Shown: one piece after another, positions 1 through 11,394 of the stretch
Layout: every line of letters begins with the position of its first letter
How positions within the stretch are numbered: position 1 is the first letter of the stretch
Assembly: GCF_963966145.1 (NCBI RefSeq)
Contig: NC_091047.1
Location: forward strand, 17,546,001 to 17,610,000
DNA length: 64,000 nt
Source: Tenebrio molitor
Lineage: Eukaryota; Arthropoda; Insecta; Coleoptera; Tenebrionidae
Direction: 5' to 3'
The notes under the pieces: generated by a model
What the model saw: the letters and a program-made list of their open reading frames with translations, nothing else
What the model was told of the DNA's origin: nothing
Databases searched by the model: none
Translations under genes and position numbers: made by a program

Positions 1-785
1 TCGTATTTTAAATCGTATAACAAGAGTAACTTCCGGTTGCTGGTTGCTGGTGGCTCCTTTTTTTTCCGGAAAATTTTGAACATATTAGACTCAAAGTTTG
101 TTGCTTTAGGCATTTACACATTTGAAAAAACAAAATTGACTGTCATCTGACCTTGAATGACTTTTTGAAAAAAAAAATCTATGTTGTGCTAATAGTACTA
201 TGGCGGACAATTCGAATATCAGAAATTTTTACTGTGTAAATCAGATCGTCTTAACAACCTATTTGATTGGTAACTAAGAAAATGAAATGGACGGAGCAGA
301 TAAAATGTTACGTTGTCCTTAGTATAGTAATAATCTAAGTGTGATTTTTTTTTATTCATTCATCCAAGGCATACATGATTTTTCAAAACTAAAATTATGT
401 CAGAAATTAGTCTTTAACCAAGCAGGGCTGAACCCCAGAAAATGAAAATTTAAATCTAGAATTTTTTATCTTTTACAAGAGTCGTTTCACCTATCCGGTG
501 ACACACTGTATATTAATTACCTGCAATTTTTTCGACCGACGATGTATTTAACGATAAGTTGATACGTTAAAGTTGAACAAAATAGACGTGTGTGTATTTT
601 TTGAAGTTTAATTTGAATTTTCGCTCAATCGTGTTGTTATAGCTACTTACAAGTGTTGTTGACACAATCTGAAAGTTGAACTTAATTAACAAGTCATTAA
701 TGACATTAATGTCTTCAAAATATTCCTGTCAAAAAATTACTTCGAAGCCATTTTTTTCGTATAAGCGATTGTGCGAAAAACGTTA
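1..785. other. No gene seen; AT-rich intergenic or intronic DNA
   Basis: I find no coding potential, TIR pair or RNA gene here. It could be upstream or intronic sequence of CRTC, whose first exon is missing. Confidence 0.4.
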
Positions 786-867
786 TGGGATATACGGTTA
801 GTAAGTGCCATAACAGAATCTTGGAAGTCGATTCTGTTATAATGCACTTCCTAACCTTATATCCCAC
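786..867. repeat. Variable palindrome VP1
   Basis: Left arm 786-820 pairs with right arm 830-867 as an imperfect inverted repeat (TGGGATATACGGTTAG against CTAACCTTATATCCCA) around a loop of about 10 bases. The right flank reads ACTATACTATAATGG. It has the size and shape of the edge-motif palindromes elsewhere in the window, but the stem sequence is unique to this copy. Confidence 0.7.
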
Positions 868-1286
868 TATACTATAATGGCGTCATCATTTAGTAAATGG
901 CGTATGTGTAAATACACTGAAATCAGCAGATAAAGCTGCTGTCAGTACTAATAAATCTTTGCAATAGGTGAGACCATGCAGGTCAGGGTATTTTAATGTC
1001 GCCGTTTTTGTATATCGCTTATCTTATAAGACAATTCCTGATCTTGGATTGTTTTTTGATAATGTTGAAACAGTTCTGTTCATGATGAATTACTGCCTCA
1101 TGTTAATTTTTTTATTGTAATCCAAAAGTCCCTAAATAAAAAAACCATTGCTTTGAAAGTTAACTTGAATTTGCGTTAATAGTTTTTTAATTAAGGGTTT
1201 TTTTTTACAAAACCTACGTGTTGATGTTTTGAATGTAGTTTTTTATTGTACATTTGAAAATGTAAAAATATCCCTACATTTTCGTT

Positions 1287-1426
1287 AATAGTACTTTATT
1301 TAATGAGTTCTTGTGTAAATTGGGTTTTTTTGGAACGAGTGGGCCATTTTAAAACGCGAGTGAAACGAATACAACGTTTTTTTGTTCGACGAGCCCTTTA
1401 AAGGCTCCAAATCGCTTAAAATCTTT
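1287..1426 (+). repeat. Family A element, copy A1 (truncated)
   Basis: It begins AATAGTACTTTATT and carries the family A core (GTTCGACGAGCCC, AAGGCTCCAAATCGC) seen again near 6.5, 39.9, 42.9 and 56.7 kb. It stops at about 1426, where a mariner-type TIR resembling that of the 20-21.4 kb element begins. Confidence 0.7.
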
Positions 1427-1449
1427 CCATTCCATAATTTTAAGTACAT

Positions 1450-1688
1450 ACTTAGTAACACAGTTTTTGACTTGTTTTTGTTCGTTATAAAATTTAATTT
1501 TTCCAATTTATTTTTTTTTCTCAAAAATTTCCGTATGTAAGATAACAAAAATTTTATACTGTCGTTTAGACAATTAAAAAATAGGGATTTTGCCATAAAA
1601 AAATATCGATGACGTCATCACTCGAAAACAAATTTGGAATTTTATTTGGTATTAAAATATGTATTTTTACAAACTAAAATTGACTCGT
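1450..1688. mobile_element. Mariner-type TIR fragment (like the 20.0-21.4 kb element)
   Basis: It matches the right long TIR of the element at 19,995-21,419, including the GATGACGTCATCACTC and AAAATATGTATTTTTA stretches. The match breaks at 1688, exactly where VP2 begins with ATAGTTATTTAT. It resumes near 2,355-2,430 and ends in TTTTGCCGCTCACTGTA. The intervening segment is therefore an insertion. Confidence 0.65.
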
Positions 1689-1825
1689 ATAGTTATTTAT
1701 GTGACGCGCTTAGTAAATTAATCTTTACGGGCGCGCTGGCACTTGTGGGACGAGTGACGTAAGGAACGAGTCTCCATAAACCAGTAAGCCCAGTAAAGAT
1801 TAATTGCTAAGCGAGTTGCATACAA
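1689..1825. repeat. Variable palindrome VP2 with ATAGTTATTTAT edge
   Basis: ATAGTTATTTAT lies at 1689-1700. The left stem 1706-1732 (CGCTTAGTAAATTAATC) pairs with the right stem 1788-1813 (GATTAATTGCTAAGCG). The loop holds CGAGTG and ACGAG words. It interrupts a recognisable TIR, so the edge motif marks a true insertion boundary. Confidence 0.75.
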
Positions 1826-2354
1826 ACTTTTATTTCCACCTTCAGCCTTTAAATTTCGTTTTTAATTGTTATTTATGTTTATAAAAATTTTGTAATGAAA
1901 GGTGGTGGGGCAATTATACCTACGTCGTCATGGTGTTGAGATAAACAACAAAAATACTGTCAGAAGGTTTGTGAAATTTGTTGTAAAAAGAAAGAAAAGA
2001 AAGAATGGTTTTAAAGCCCAATGAAAACTTTGAAGGAATTACCAACGCTGCAAGTGCGGTTCTCTACTGATTCGATCCCAGGAGCGATATGAAAATGACT
2101 TTCGAAACGGATGAAAATGCATAATCAACGTATGTAATTGCAACAATTGACAGTTAAATTTGTTTGTGTTTATAATAAACTTTTTCAAAAATTATTTAAT
2201 TAGTTTTGATTAATTATTTTTTTGATGAGCCTTGTAAAGTTTTTACAGGTCTCTTCTACGTGCCTGTTAAATATTACAGGGCTCTGCCTGTAACTACCCA
2301 TTTACTTAGTTACTACAAATGCCTATAAAGTGTCATTTACTTAGAAGGTGGAGA
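1826..2354. other. Unassigned sequence inserted in a mariner TIR
   Basis: This lies between VP2 and the resumed TIR. I see no ORF or clear repeat partner. A direct-repeat-like CATTTACTTAG occurs at about 2300 and 2334. Confidence 0.3.
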
Positions 2355-2439
2355 TAAAAAGATTTTTTTGAAAAAGGTCTTGTTTAATTTTTAATGAATT
2401 TACATACATACTTTTGCCGCTCACTGTATATCATTCAGA

Positions 2440-2535
2440 GTAGAAGCTGTTTTTGTACTTCGCCCAGTTGTCGACCTCAACTGCGTTTCGGTCTTCAATC
2501 TCTGGGCTTAGCACAAAAAGAGACACTTCTACTCT
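2440..2535 (-). pseudogene. Short coding-like fragment, shared with 31.9 kb
   Basis: On the - strand the frame reads SLFVLSPEIEDRNAVEVDNW. A copy at about 31,890-31,975 reads SLFVPSPEIENRNEVDVGNW. Two diverged copies with mostly conservative changes suggest a piece of a once-coding dispersed element. I do not recognise the protein. Confidence 0.45.
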
Positions 2536-2546
2536 TAATGATACCG

Positions 2547-2648
2547 AGCGATTCTTTAAAAAATAAATCGAGTTTGCTTTGGAGCCTATGCTATAGCATG
2601 GGTTGCCATAGGTAACACGCCGACTCGATTTATTTTTTAATTGATCGC
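2547..2648. repeat. Imperfect palindrome
   Basis: GCGATTCTTTAAAAAATAAA at the left pairs with a right arm ending TTTATTTTTTAATTGATCGC around a loop of roughly 50 bases. It has no ATAGTTATTTA edge, so its link to the VP set is unproven. Confidence 0.55.
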
Positions 2649-2649
2649 A

Positions 2650-3851
2650 CCGTATAATATACTATTGTTAAAGACATTTTGTTATAAAGTTCATATTTAC
2701 GGAAATAAACCGCCCATTCCATACTTTTGACTAACTCTGTATAATGGTGAACCACAGAAAATGCAACAGGCGTGTTATGTGACACTTGATCACAATTTTT
2801 CGAAAAACGGCCGTACAGGTCAGGAAGGTCAGTAAGGTCAGTAAGGGAGACGTGTACTATGGCTGTTTACGATTAACGTATATCAAAAGACGTTCCATTT
2901 CAAAGCTCGATGAATTTACTTTGCAGCAGTGTTTTTATTATTTTTGGATTCCAAGCAAATAGTTCCCGAGAAAAAGCAGTTTAAAGAAACCGTAGTCGAT
3001 TTTTTTCATATTTTGTAGTCCATACTGAAGTATGAACTCTGAAAAAATTAGCTGGTGAGATGCATATTTGGAATTTAAATAACAGATCCATCTTTTATTA
3101 ATACAAATCTGAAAAAAAGAAATGAATGTTTTTGTATATAGGTACATATTTTTTTGCTGTTTGTACCAGTTGTGATTTTACTCTAAAGTGAATAAAATTA
3201 TCAATTTTTCAGAAACATTGGACATACAAAGTTGTCCGTGCTGGTTGAAACGGTGCAACTGAGATAGATATGCCCTGAGTTATCTCACTATTTTGAACCA
3301 GCTGTTCCTTAGCACCATGTTGTCGTTTGGCTTCGAAGCAGCAGACTTTAATATGTCATTGTCAGACCACTGTCGAGGTTATAATGTTTGGATTTTGCAT
3401 GTGCGAAAATTTTATAAAATAAAATAATTATTTTTCAAGAAAAATACGCTCGTAAATTAACCTTTTCCCGAGCCGGGAAGAAATAACCGTACTCGAATGA
3501 ATGATTAAAACTGGTTATAATATATTACCTGTCACAATAAATTTAATCGTGTAATTTATTCAAATTTATGCATAATTTAATCATTAAATTTGCGACCTCA
3601 AAAACGAACTGCAAAATTAAGTAAAGATTGCTCGTACCAGGAAAACACCGATTTGATGTTGGTTTTAGGCCTTCAAGTTAAACATAATAAACAGAATTTC
3701 CAATCCGCTTTCGATTTCCAAATTCTGATTAAGCGATAATAAAATTTTAATCTCAGCGATCTACAAGTGTAAATAGTAATTAGAACGTATTATACAGGGT
3801 GTTATGGAAGTCCACGTAATAAATTTAATTACCAGTAGGACTCGTTAAAAT
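2650..3851. other. No gene seen
   Basis: AT-rich DNA with no coding signal. An isolated TACAGGGTGTT end-like motif sits near 3794, a common start of insect TIR elements, but I find no partner. Confidence 0.35.
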
Positions 3852-3940
3852 AATAGTTATTTACACAATTAGTGGGATAAAAGCAATATTACACGAGTTT
3901 CCTGTAATATGCTTTAGCCCACGTATTATGTACAAAATTT
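3852..3940. repeat. Variable palindrome VP3 with AATAGTTATTTA edge
   Basis: The edge motif is at 3852-3863. The left stem GTGGGATAAAAGCAATATTA (from 3872) pairs with CTGTAATATGCTTTAGCCCAC (to 3922). The same edge plus stem start recurs in reverse at 35,287-35,323. Confidence 0.75.
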
Positions 3941-4028
3941 CATCTAAGACGGCCCCGAATTAAAAAAAAAGGTAAATCTTATTTATTTCCACCAGTTTCA
4001 TTACATCACTCAGTTGAATAATAACTTA

Positions 4029-4106
4029 CTTATCCCACTGAGTGGAGTAATGAAATGCGTCCGGTAATGAAGTTCCTTATTCCACTCAAATGAGTGGGAT
4101 AAGTGT
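4029..4106. repeat. Palindrome VP4, sharing a stem word with VP3
   Basis: CTTATCCCACTGAGTGGAG pairs with a right arm ending CAAATGAGTGGGATAAG. The TGGGATAA word is shared with VP3 90 bases upstream and repeats again at about 4112. Confidence 0.7.
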
Positions 4107-4481
4107 CATTTATCCCACGGGATTAGATAAACATTTTTATCCAATTTTGCCTTATAAAGTCATGTTTAAATACTTAGATAAATTATATTACATACATTAT
4201 AGGTACTGGGAAGCAATTGTCCATAACTGTATCATCCATTTTCTAGATTTTCATTTTCTACACACTGATACGCCGTAAAGACCTAATTTTATTAGGAGTA
4301 ATATTGGATAAAATTATTGACTGTCACACCGATTTTTTCTCCTGTCAATAAACCCATGGCAACAAAAAATCATACTCGACTCGACAATCATAGGTGATTA
4401 GTGACACAAGCTTCGGACTTGATTTAAAAAAAAAATACACTCAAATTGGAGAGGTTTATTAGTGTAAAATTGGATAAACAG

Positions 4482-4620
4482 TTGTATTATACTCGCGGGC
4501 TAAATGAATGTTTAACTTGCGATGTTAACGCGCTTGTGGCTTCGCTGCTCGTGCTGTTAAACGCATCGCTCGTTAAAGATTGATTTAGCCCGCTTGTATA
4601 ATAAAATACATAACTATTTT
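4482..4620. repeat. Variable palindrome VP5 with edge motif on the right
   Basis: The left arm TGTATTATACTCGCGGGCTA and right arm TAGCCCGCTTGTATAATA enclose a second stem (GTTTAAC..GTTAAAC). The apex is rich in CG words (GCGCTTGTGGCTTCGCTGCTCG). The right border reads TAACTATTTT, the reverse complement of AAAATAGTTA. Confidence 0.75.
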
Positions 4621-5119
4621 CATTTATCATTTTTTCCGCAAAATTTTCAAAACAGAGTTAAAATTAAATATGATTTGAACCCTAAAATTCATATCCGCTC
4701 ATGTGTTTACACATCCATTGATAACGAAGCACGAAAAAAGAATTACTCGATAAAATCCTTGAATGAAAAACAATAGAAACTGTTAGTATTAAAACAGCGA
4801 TTCTTTCTTCAAAAAACTAATAAAGCTTTTTTTGGCCTCCTCAACTATAAATGACATGTTTACACATTTTGAACAGCTAGGGTATCTTGATTTTTACACA
4901 CTAATTAAACTATCTGTCATTTTACATTTTGTTATGTTATTTGTTTTTCATGTTATGACGTCATCTACTTTTTTTTTAAATTTAAAACCTATATTTTTTA
5001 TTGATTTTGGTAGTACATACTTTTTATTCCGTTTCCAATCGTACAAAATTTTCAACAGTAATCACATAAGTGATGGTAATTTTTTGATAATTTTAAGTAG
5101 ATGCACGAATCTTTGTTGC

Positions 5120-5186
5120 TATAGAAATCTCACGAGTGGACGAAGTGCACGAGTGGGATTTCTTAATAGCACAACAATTAGTAAGA
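5120..5186. repeat. Palindrome VP6 inside the mariner relic
   Basis: TTGCTATAGAAATCTCACGAG pairs with CGAGTGGGATTTCTTAATAGCA around GGACGAAGTGCA. It has the CGAG apex words of the VP set but no clear ATAGTTATTTA edge. Confidence 0.65.
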
Positions 5187-6105
5187 TTGAAAACAAATTT
5201 CGGGAACATGGCGTTGTAAAGAATCCAAAAACTGAACCTCCGGCGACATTAAATGAAGATGCACAACTTGCTGCTAGAAATTGAAAACAATCCACATTCA
5301 ACTAGTAGAAGCATTGCTTTGGACCACAATATAAGCCACACTTTAGTTCAAAAATTCCACCCACATAAGCTGCAATTGGTAATTGGTACATGAGTTGACA
5401 GAAGATGACTTTGATCGTAGGCAAGAATTTTGTGAACAAATGATGGAAATTTGCCTTCGCGATCCAATGTTTTCCCAACGTGTTTTATTTTCGGATGAAG
5501 CAACATTTTGTTTAAATGGAACGGTCAATAGACAGAATTATAGAAATTGGACTAGGGAAAATCCCCATTGAATTTAGGAAATTCATACCCAATATCCTCA
5601 GAAAGTTAATGTTTGGGTAGGAATTATTGATGACAGATTTCTAGGTCCATTCTTTTTTGCAAACAGTTTGACTGGGGATAGATACCTTCAATTTTTACAG
5701 TTGGAATTGATGCCTGCATTAGTTCCATTATTCTCCAATGCAAATAACCATGACCCACCAAATAACACCATTTGGTCACAACAAGATGGCGCTCCGCCTC
5801 ATTACGCAATTAATGTGCGACGTTACGTTACTTGGATCAAGTTCTTCCAGGAAGATGGATATGTAGAAGAGATCCGATGGAATGGCCGGCTAGGTCTCCT
5901 CCATTAGACTTCTTTTTGCGGGGGTACTTAAAAAGTAAAGTGTACAACAATCGACCCAATAATTTAGAAGATCTCAAGCAAGTAATTTCAACATGAGATT
6001 AGGTTAATATCACCTCAAATTATCCAGAATGTTAGAAATGAATTTTATAACCGTCTTGGCTATTGTCAGATGGTACAGGATCGTCACTTTGAACATTTAG
6101 CGTAA
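5179..6105 (+). pseudogene. Broken Tc1/mariner-like transposase
   Basis: Remnants in several frames follow the order of an insect DD34-type transposase. An N-terminal HTH-like piece lies at 5179-5283 (TISKIENKFREHGVV), the middle at 5383-5571 (RVLFSDEATFCLNG, the second catalytic Asp block) and the third block at 5668-5860 (TIWSQQDGAPPHY). The tail at about 6037-6105 ends FEHLA-stop. The ending EFYNRLGYC matches EFLHRLAYC in the 20-21 kb relic, so both come from related transposases. Stops and frameshifts throughout mean it cannot be active. In the family this enzyme cuts and pastes its own TA-flanked element. Confidence 0.8.
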
Positions 6106-6123
6106 ATGTAATTTAAAAATTTA

Positions 6124-6268
6124 GTTATTTTTATATTAAGTGCGCAGTGTTTTTTGTTGGCGCATTAGAATGAGTTTTTGGTGGAGACCGTCAGGCCGAG
6201 ACTTCAAACTCATTCGAATGCGCCAACAAAACAATTATCTTGCACAGGAAATACAAACACTATTTTTT
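6124..6268. repeat. Variable palindrome VP7
   Basis: TTGTTGGCGCATTAGAATGAG (from 6153) pairs with CTCATTCGAATGCGCCAACAA (to 6229) over about 21 bases. Edges read TTTAGTTATTTTTATATT on the left and AACACTATTTTTT on the right, degenerate forms of the VP edge motif. Confidence 0.7.
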
Positions 6269-6424
6269 CTACAGCCGCTTTTTAAAACTTTGCTAATAAA
6301 ATTCATACTTACTACAAAACGATCAGACATTCAAGTTGCCCGCTTGCGCTGGTCACTTGGTTACGAATTTTTGTAAAATTTTCTTTGGATGTTTTAACTT
6401 TTTTTTTTCACTGTTTTTACGATG

Positions 6425-6660
6425 AAAATAGTTTAAAACGCCAGTGAAATGAGCGTTTTAAAGGCCCACGAGTACCAAAAAAGCCCAATTGACACACGAA
6501 CGAGTTAAATACAATGTTTTTTTATTCGACGAGCCCCTTAAAGGCTCCAAATCGCTTAAAATCTTTTAAATTAGCTTAACGTTTCGTTTTGACAAGTGGT
6601 GACATTTATCAAAATTCGTTCACACAGGAGAAAATTCTCAAATTCTTAGTGTCGGACAAA
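6425..6660 (+). repeat. Family A element, copy A2
   Basis: It begins AAAATAGTTTAAAAC, then a small palindrome (TTTAAAACGC..GCGTTTTAAA with GTGAAATGAG at the apex). The conserved family A core follows and ends near AGTGTCGGAC at 6656. Confidence 0.75.
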
Positions 6661-7768
6661 AAAAAAATTAAAGCATCCAAGGAAACTTTTTGACAACTAT
6701 TTTTGATCTATCAAAAAATTATATACTTTGTGACTTGATAACAATGCATAAATGTCGCGTTTTTTTTGACGATTGTAGAAAAATGTTATTTTTGTGCTTA
6801 TTTTTGTGTTGGATGTTAAGTATTGTTAGAGTTTTTTTCTGGTTAATCAATTTAGTTTCTTTTTATTACAATGTTTGCCTCACGAAGTCATCGTTATTAC
6901 CAACTTTGAGTTGAGCAGATAATAATGCATTTCTAGTTCGATTTTTCAATTATTTTTATAATTTCAAAATAAAAACGAATGTGCCGTTAATAACTTTCCG
7001 TCAAACTTAGGTGGCTACATTCATTTTCCCAATTTAAGGAATTTTTAATACATATTTGAACTTTAACACTGTTTTTCTCGATGTTTTTGAAATATACCAT
7101 ATTGAAAATTTTATACGGTTGGAGACTGAATAAAAAGTATGTACTACCAAAATCAATAATAAAAAATATAGGTTGTTATTAAAAAAAAAAAGTGGATGAC
7201 GTGATAACATGAAAAACAAATGACATAAGAAACTGAAAATACATAGGCTGAAAATATTTGCTCTTGGAGATTTTTTCCAAAAAAGTATTTATAATTTCAA
7301 CGGAATTACTGAATTAAGCGTTTCTTAATTTCCACACTGTATATTGCAAAAAAGATCTCACCGTCGTAACTTTTATTAACAGCCGTATACTTCCTCCCAT
7401 TTTTATGTCAAAAAACGATCGCTTCAAGGTTGGTGTTTAAGTGGATTCTTTTTATTACCTAATATGAATTAATTGTTTTCTGAATAATTAGTTCCTAATG
7501 TATAAAGTGTAATAGTCTTTATTCTATTTTAGTCAATAATCGTCTTTATACGCCCCCAGTTAGGGAATAAATTGGACTTTATGGCACAGATCTGTCAAAA
7601 ATCTACCAAGCAACGGTTGGTTTAATTATTCAAACAATGGTGTCAATCATTATTGTATTAAAGAAAATCATACATTGTATACACAGTAACCCTAACAACA
7701 TCAAAATAGCTAACTAAATTTGCATGGACACAACTTTTAGTTGATTTCCTTTAAGGAATACTAAATAT

Positions 7769-8112
7769 TTGTTTGAATCTTTTAGAAATTATAAAATAGC
7801 TGTTCCAAATTCACATAACATAACACAGACATATAACACAAAAATTAATAAATATTTAGAGCTCTCCGTTGCTATGAGAAATCTTTGGTGTTTAGAAAAA
7901 AATTCAATTTTACCACTTACAATTTCAGCAACGGGAATAGTACCGCAATCTCTTTTTAAAAATCTAAAACTTCTGGATTTAGGTAACACATTGGTAGTTG
8001 AATTTCAAAAAGCTATATTATTATACTCATGTCATATCGTGAGGAAGTTCCTTAACATTGACACAGAACATAATAAAACACAACAAAGTCAAAATGTGGA
8101 GGAGAGACGCCG
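7769..8112 (+). pseudogene. Fragment of a reverse-transcriptase-type retroelement protein
   Basis: An open frame of about 115 residues contains KIAVPNSHNITQTY, KINKYLELS, LPLTISATGIVPQSL and SCHIVRKFLN. The block ISATGxxPxSL...CxIVRKFL is one I associate with the C-terminal end of invertebrate non-LTR reverse-transcriptase proteins; that is recalled family knowledge, not a search. No upstream RT motifs are seen, so it is a 5'-truncated relic. The frame runs into VP8. Confidence 0.6.
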
Positions 8113-8275
8113 GTAATTATGTTGATTAGCACTGCACTATTACTTGATAGTAATATCCGTAATAGTGCCGTGCCGCCGGGTGGTGGAGGGTTAAGAAATA
8201 GAATTAAAATGTTGTATGTACCACGGGCATAATTGTCGATTATGCTCTTAATACATAAATAACTATTTTGCGAAT
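8113..8275. repeat. Variable palindrome VP8 with edge motif on the right
   Basis: GCACTGCACTATTACTTG pairs with GTAATAGTGCCGTGC, with an outer CCGG...CCGG pair. A second hairpin, GCATAATTGTCGATTATGC, follows. The right border TAAATAACTATTTT is the reverse complement of AAAATAGTTATTTA. Confidence 0.65.
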
Positions 8276-9069
8276 CAAAACCGCACACTAGCGTGGACGA
8301 TTAGTTTCCGTTGTGCAGCCACTTCAAGATAAATATTATTAAATTTAAATATTATTAAAATTTTGGAACACGAGTATAATTATACAGTATATGGATCTGT
8401 TACAGTCAAAAGTCGATTTTTGTTGTACCTACTATTTTTTTTTTATTTTTTTTTTCCGAGGATGTCAAATAAATTTTACGATTTATTGCTAATGTACTCT
8501 CGTGTCAAAAATAAATTACTCCCTATAATTCGAACTTTTAGGGAAAAACGTTTTTCATGTTGTGTGTAACTAGAATTTTCACAAGTTATTTTGAATGCCT
8601 AAGGTTGGTTACTTTGAATTGAGAGATTAAATCCAAATAAATATGCCGCCAGTAACCAAAATTGATTGTGAAACGAAAAATCATCTATCACTTAGAGAGA
8701 AATTAGTCATTTGCAACTGTTACAATTAATTTGCTGCTTTACATTTTTGGTATATCTTTTGTTTGTCACCAGAAACCACATAGAACGCTCTTGTGGGTAT
8801 TTCGTCAAATTTAAACCTATGCCTTAAAGCGGCATTAACAACCTGGCAACGATATTAAAATATGAAGGTTTTTTATGACCTCTAACTCAAAAAGTCCTAA
8901 AACCGTCATTCAACAATTCAATAAATTTGGTTAACGGCCGAGGTTAGTAGTGACATTAACTTTCTTTTTTGAGTTCTTTTGCGGGGTATTTGAAATAGCG
9001 GAACAAAAAGTACTGGAATTAAGTTCCAATTAATAGAACAGCAATATTTTATAAAGAAATAGCAATACA
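8276..9069. other. No gene seen
   Basis: AT-rich DNA with no coding signal or convincing inverted repeat. Confidence 0.35.
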
Positions 9070-9291
9070 TACACTTGATTTCAAAAAAATAGCGTACACC
9101 TAATATTTCCCCATGTAATGTTAGCTTTGTTTTCATGGTTACATTAAAGTGACAAAAGCCCGAATCATCACTAAACTAGAAGGAAGGTAGCGTGTTGCCT
9201 AGAAACAGTTTATAGCCGGGCATTTACATTAGGAAAATATTACAAAAATCGCTCTCAGCACTTGTACGCTATTTTTTTGAAATCAAGTGTA
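9070..9291. mobile_element. MITE-like element, 28-bp TIR
   Basis: TACACTTGATTTCAAAAAAA at 9070 is inverted at the right (TTTTTTTGAAATCAAGTGTA to 9291), and the pairing extends through ATAGCGTACA. It is non-coding and 222 bp long. Confidence 0.75.
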
Positions 9292-9463
9292 CATGTCGCA
9301 TAAATGGCAGCCAGAAAACGCGAATACGAGAAATTATTTGTTGTTTCATATAAAAATGTGTACCACTGTAGTTCAAGTCACATCGAAATGTCTACCGGGA
9401 ATCTACCGAAAAAAATAAATTAGCGTCAAAAGTAAGTTGTAAAGGCTACAGATTCACGTACTA

Positions 9464-9966
9464 TCGCAGCCATCCAAAAGTGAACGTTTTTTTTTTATAG
9501 TTTGATTTTTACTTTAAATCATAGGCGTCCTAAAATGTCAAAGCTTGACACTAGCGATAAAAAAATTATTGAAACAATTTTTTTTAAATGCCACATCACC
9601 CACATCTCACTCCGATGCAGACAGCTAGGGCTATTGCAAAGCTAAAAGAAAATTGGTCGTTGGCTGCTGTGGCAAGAGAATTACATTGCAGTAAGACTTG
9701 CATCTTCAATATAAAGAGGGGTTGGCAAGAAAACAGGCTTGAGAGGCCAATGCGAATAGGTGTTGGAAAGGTTTCTTTAGTAAAGTTTACTTTCATTTTA
9801 ATAATGTATTAATTACTTCTCAGTCTCATTTTTATTATTACAACTTTTTATTGTTAAAATAGTAACGCCTGCTGCACGAACGCCAATGAATATAGCCTGA
9901 TTTAATCTAACGAAAAATACGGAAATTTTCGCAAGCTATCGTTCACTTTTGGATGGCCGCCATTGT
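9464..9966 (+). mobile_element. 0.5 kb TIR element carrying a transposase HTH fragment
   Basis: The TIRs CCATCCAAAAGTGAACG and CGTTCACTTTTGGATGG bound the element. It holds the ORF at 9588-9812 and no catalytic region, so it is a non-autonomous deletion derivative. Confidence 0.75.
9588..9812 (+). pseudogene. Tc1/mariner transposase N-terminal HTH fragment
   Basis: The residues LTPMQTARAIAKLKENW, LAAVARELHCSKTCI and a basic tail (KRGW.ENRLERP) form a helix-turn-helix like the first DNA-binding helix bundle of Tc3/mariner transposases. The frame ends after about 74 codons with no DDE domain. The ATG at 9588 follows a poly-T run; a start further upstream cannot be excluded. Whether it is translated, for example as a repressor-like binding protein, is unknown. 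Confidence 0.6.
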
Positions 9967-10754
9967 ACGTGTTTAAAATATCAAGTATGTATATCAAATT
10001 TTCAAATGACATGCCCCTAAACATTAGTTAGTCGGAGAATACGGTTTCATCTCCAAGGCTGACTTGATTATAAATTTTCTCGATTTGTTGTTCATTTGTT
10101 TATTTCAAATACACTAGACACTAGAGAATACAAACAAAGGTTCTAATTGGTACAAAACAATAATAAAAAATAAAATAGGTCACATGACATTTAGAGTAAC
10201 TAAAATAATAATTAGTGTAAAACTGTAGATTCAGTCTGCAACTCATTTTGCACTAATAAATGCGTTGCCTAATATTGTTATAAATTTAATTTAAAAATGT
10301 TTTAATTCCTTTATAATGTTCACATTAAGTTGAATCTTTGCATAAGTCATCTCCAACAAAATAATTTTTAATAATTACTTTATTTTACACATTAAATTAC
10401 TTTGTTGGGATAATAATGTTCAAACATCCTGCCTCACACTTGAGAAACGTCAGAATGATCAGAAGTATGAAGTGTGGCACCAATATTTTAATCGATTTTG
10501 TTACTTTTTGAAAACTACCATTAGTCTCAAAAAATGTAATCCGGTGCGGGGATGTGCACGTTACGAACAAATGAACCTATTTAAAAAAAGTGGTTTCCAT
10601 GATGCCGGCGAGTGAAAGCTTAGTTTAACATATGTTCTTTGGGTTATTATAAATGAAGACGGTAAATACCGTATTTCTAATAATAATAACGTAGGATTTT
10701 TTTTAAATCTAATGTGGTTACAACCAAATACACCCACCTTCAAATATTGAAATG
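9967..10754. other. No gene seen
   Basis: AT-rich DNA. I found no inverted-repeat pair or coding frame that I would defend. Confidence 0.35.
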
Positions 10755-11102
10755 TAATAAAAAGTAAAAATAATGTAAGAAGTCCCTTGTCAGATTTGAC
10801 AGTGGCTAATATTTCTGTAAGTACACTTAAAACAAAAAATTTAATTTCATAGTAAATTATGTTTTTTTTTGCACATTAAATAATGTCTATGTTGAACATA
10901 TACTTTTTAAAAGTTTCTTAGCTTTTCGACATTCTGCAAAAATGAAAATTTAGAGTTTGAATTGTTCAAATGAATGACGTCTTAAACGTAAATTTATTGT
11001 TTTGAATGTACTTTCAAAATTTTTGCTCATTACCATAGAAAGTAAAAACATTCATTAGTTCATATTTTTGCCGCGGGACTTCTTACATTATTTTTATTAT
11101 AA
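10755..11102. mobile_element. MITE-like element, about 30-bp TIR
   Basis: AATAATGTAAGAAGTCCC on the left is inverted as GGGACTTCTTACATTATT on the right. The element is about 348 bp and non-coding. Confidence 0.75.
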
Positions 11103-11106
11103 TAGT

Positions 11107-11374
11107 GGGTGATTCAAAATAATTGTGGATAAGTTTCGCAACTATGTACGAAAAATTATGTCGCAATTGTTTGGGTAGGATAGAGTTGACATTTCTTTGA
11201 CAGTTGATTGTCGCGCAATTTTGAAAATTGTCAAATCAATGTGCAATGGTATAAAAAAAATCAAATGCACCCTTATGAAATGTGATACAAATGTCAACTC
11301 TACCCCACCCACACAGTTGCCACATAAATGTTCGTACATAGTTGCCATATTTATGTACAGTCATTTGGAATTTA
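11107..11374. mobile_element. MITE family B, copy 1
   Basis: Begins GGGTGATTCAAAATAATTGT and ends GTCATTTGGAATTTA. The interior (CTATGTACGAAAA, GTTGACATTTCTTTGACAG, GTGCAATGGTATAAAAAAAA) matches copies at 42.6 and 43.7 kb. The inner half is itself an inverted repeat. Confidence 0.8.
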
Positions 11375-11394
11375 TAAAAAGTGCGATTTATGGG

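Larger units (their letters stand above)
4850..7345 (+). mobile_element. Degenerate Tc1/mariner-like transposon with long TIRs
   Basis: Inverted arms at about 4,860-5,095 and 7,035-7,235 match each other closely; both contain TTTTCATGTTAT and TTTTGGTAGTACATAC. They flank transposase remnants. The right outer end appears to be CACACTGTA near 7,343. The left outer end is unclear. Family A copy A2 and palindrome VP7 lie inside, so this element is older than they are. Confidence 0.7.
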
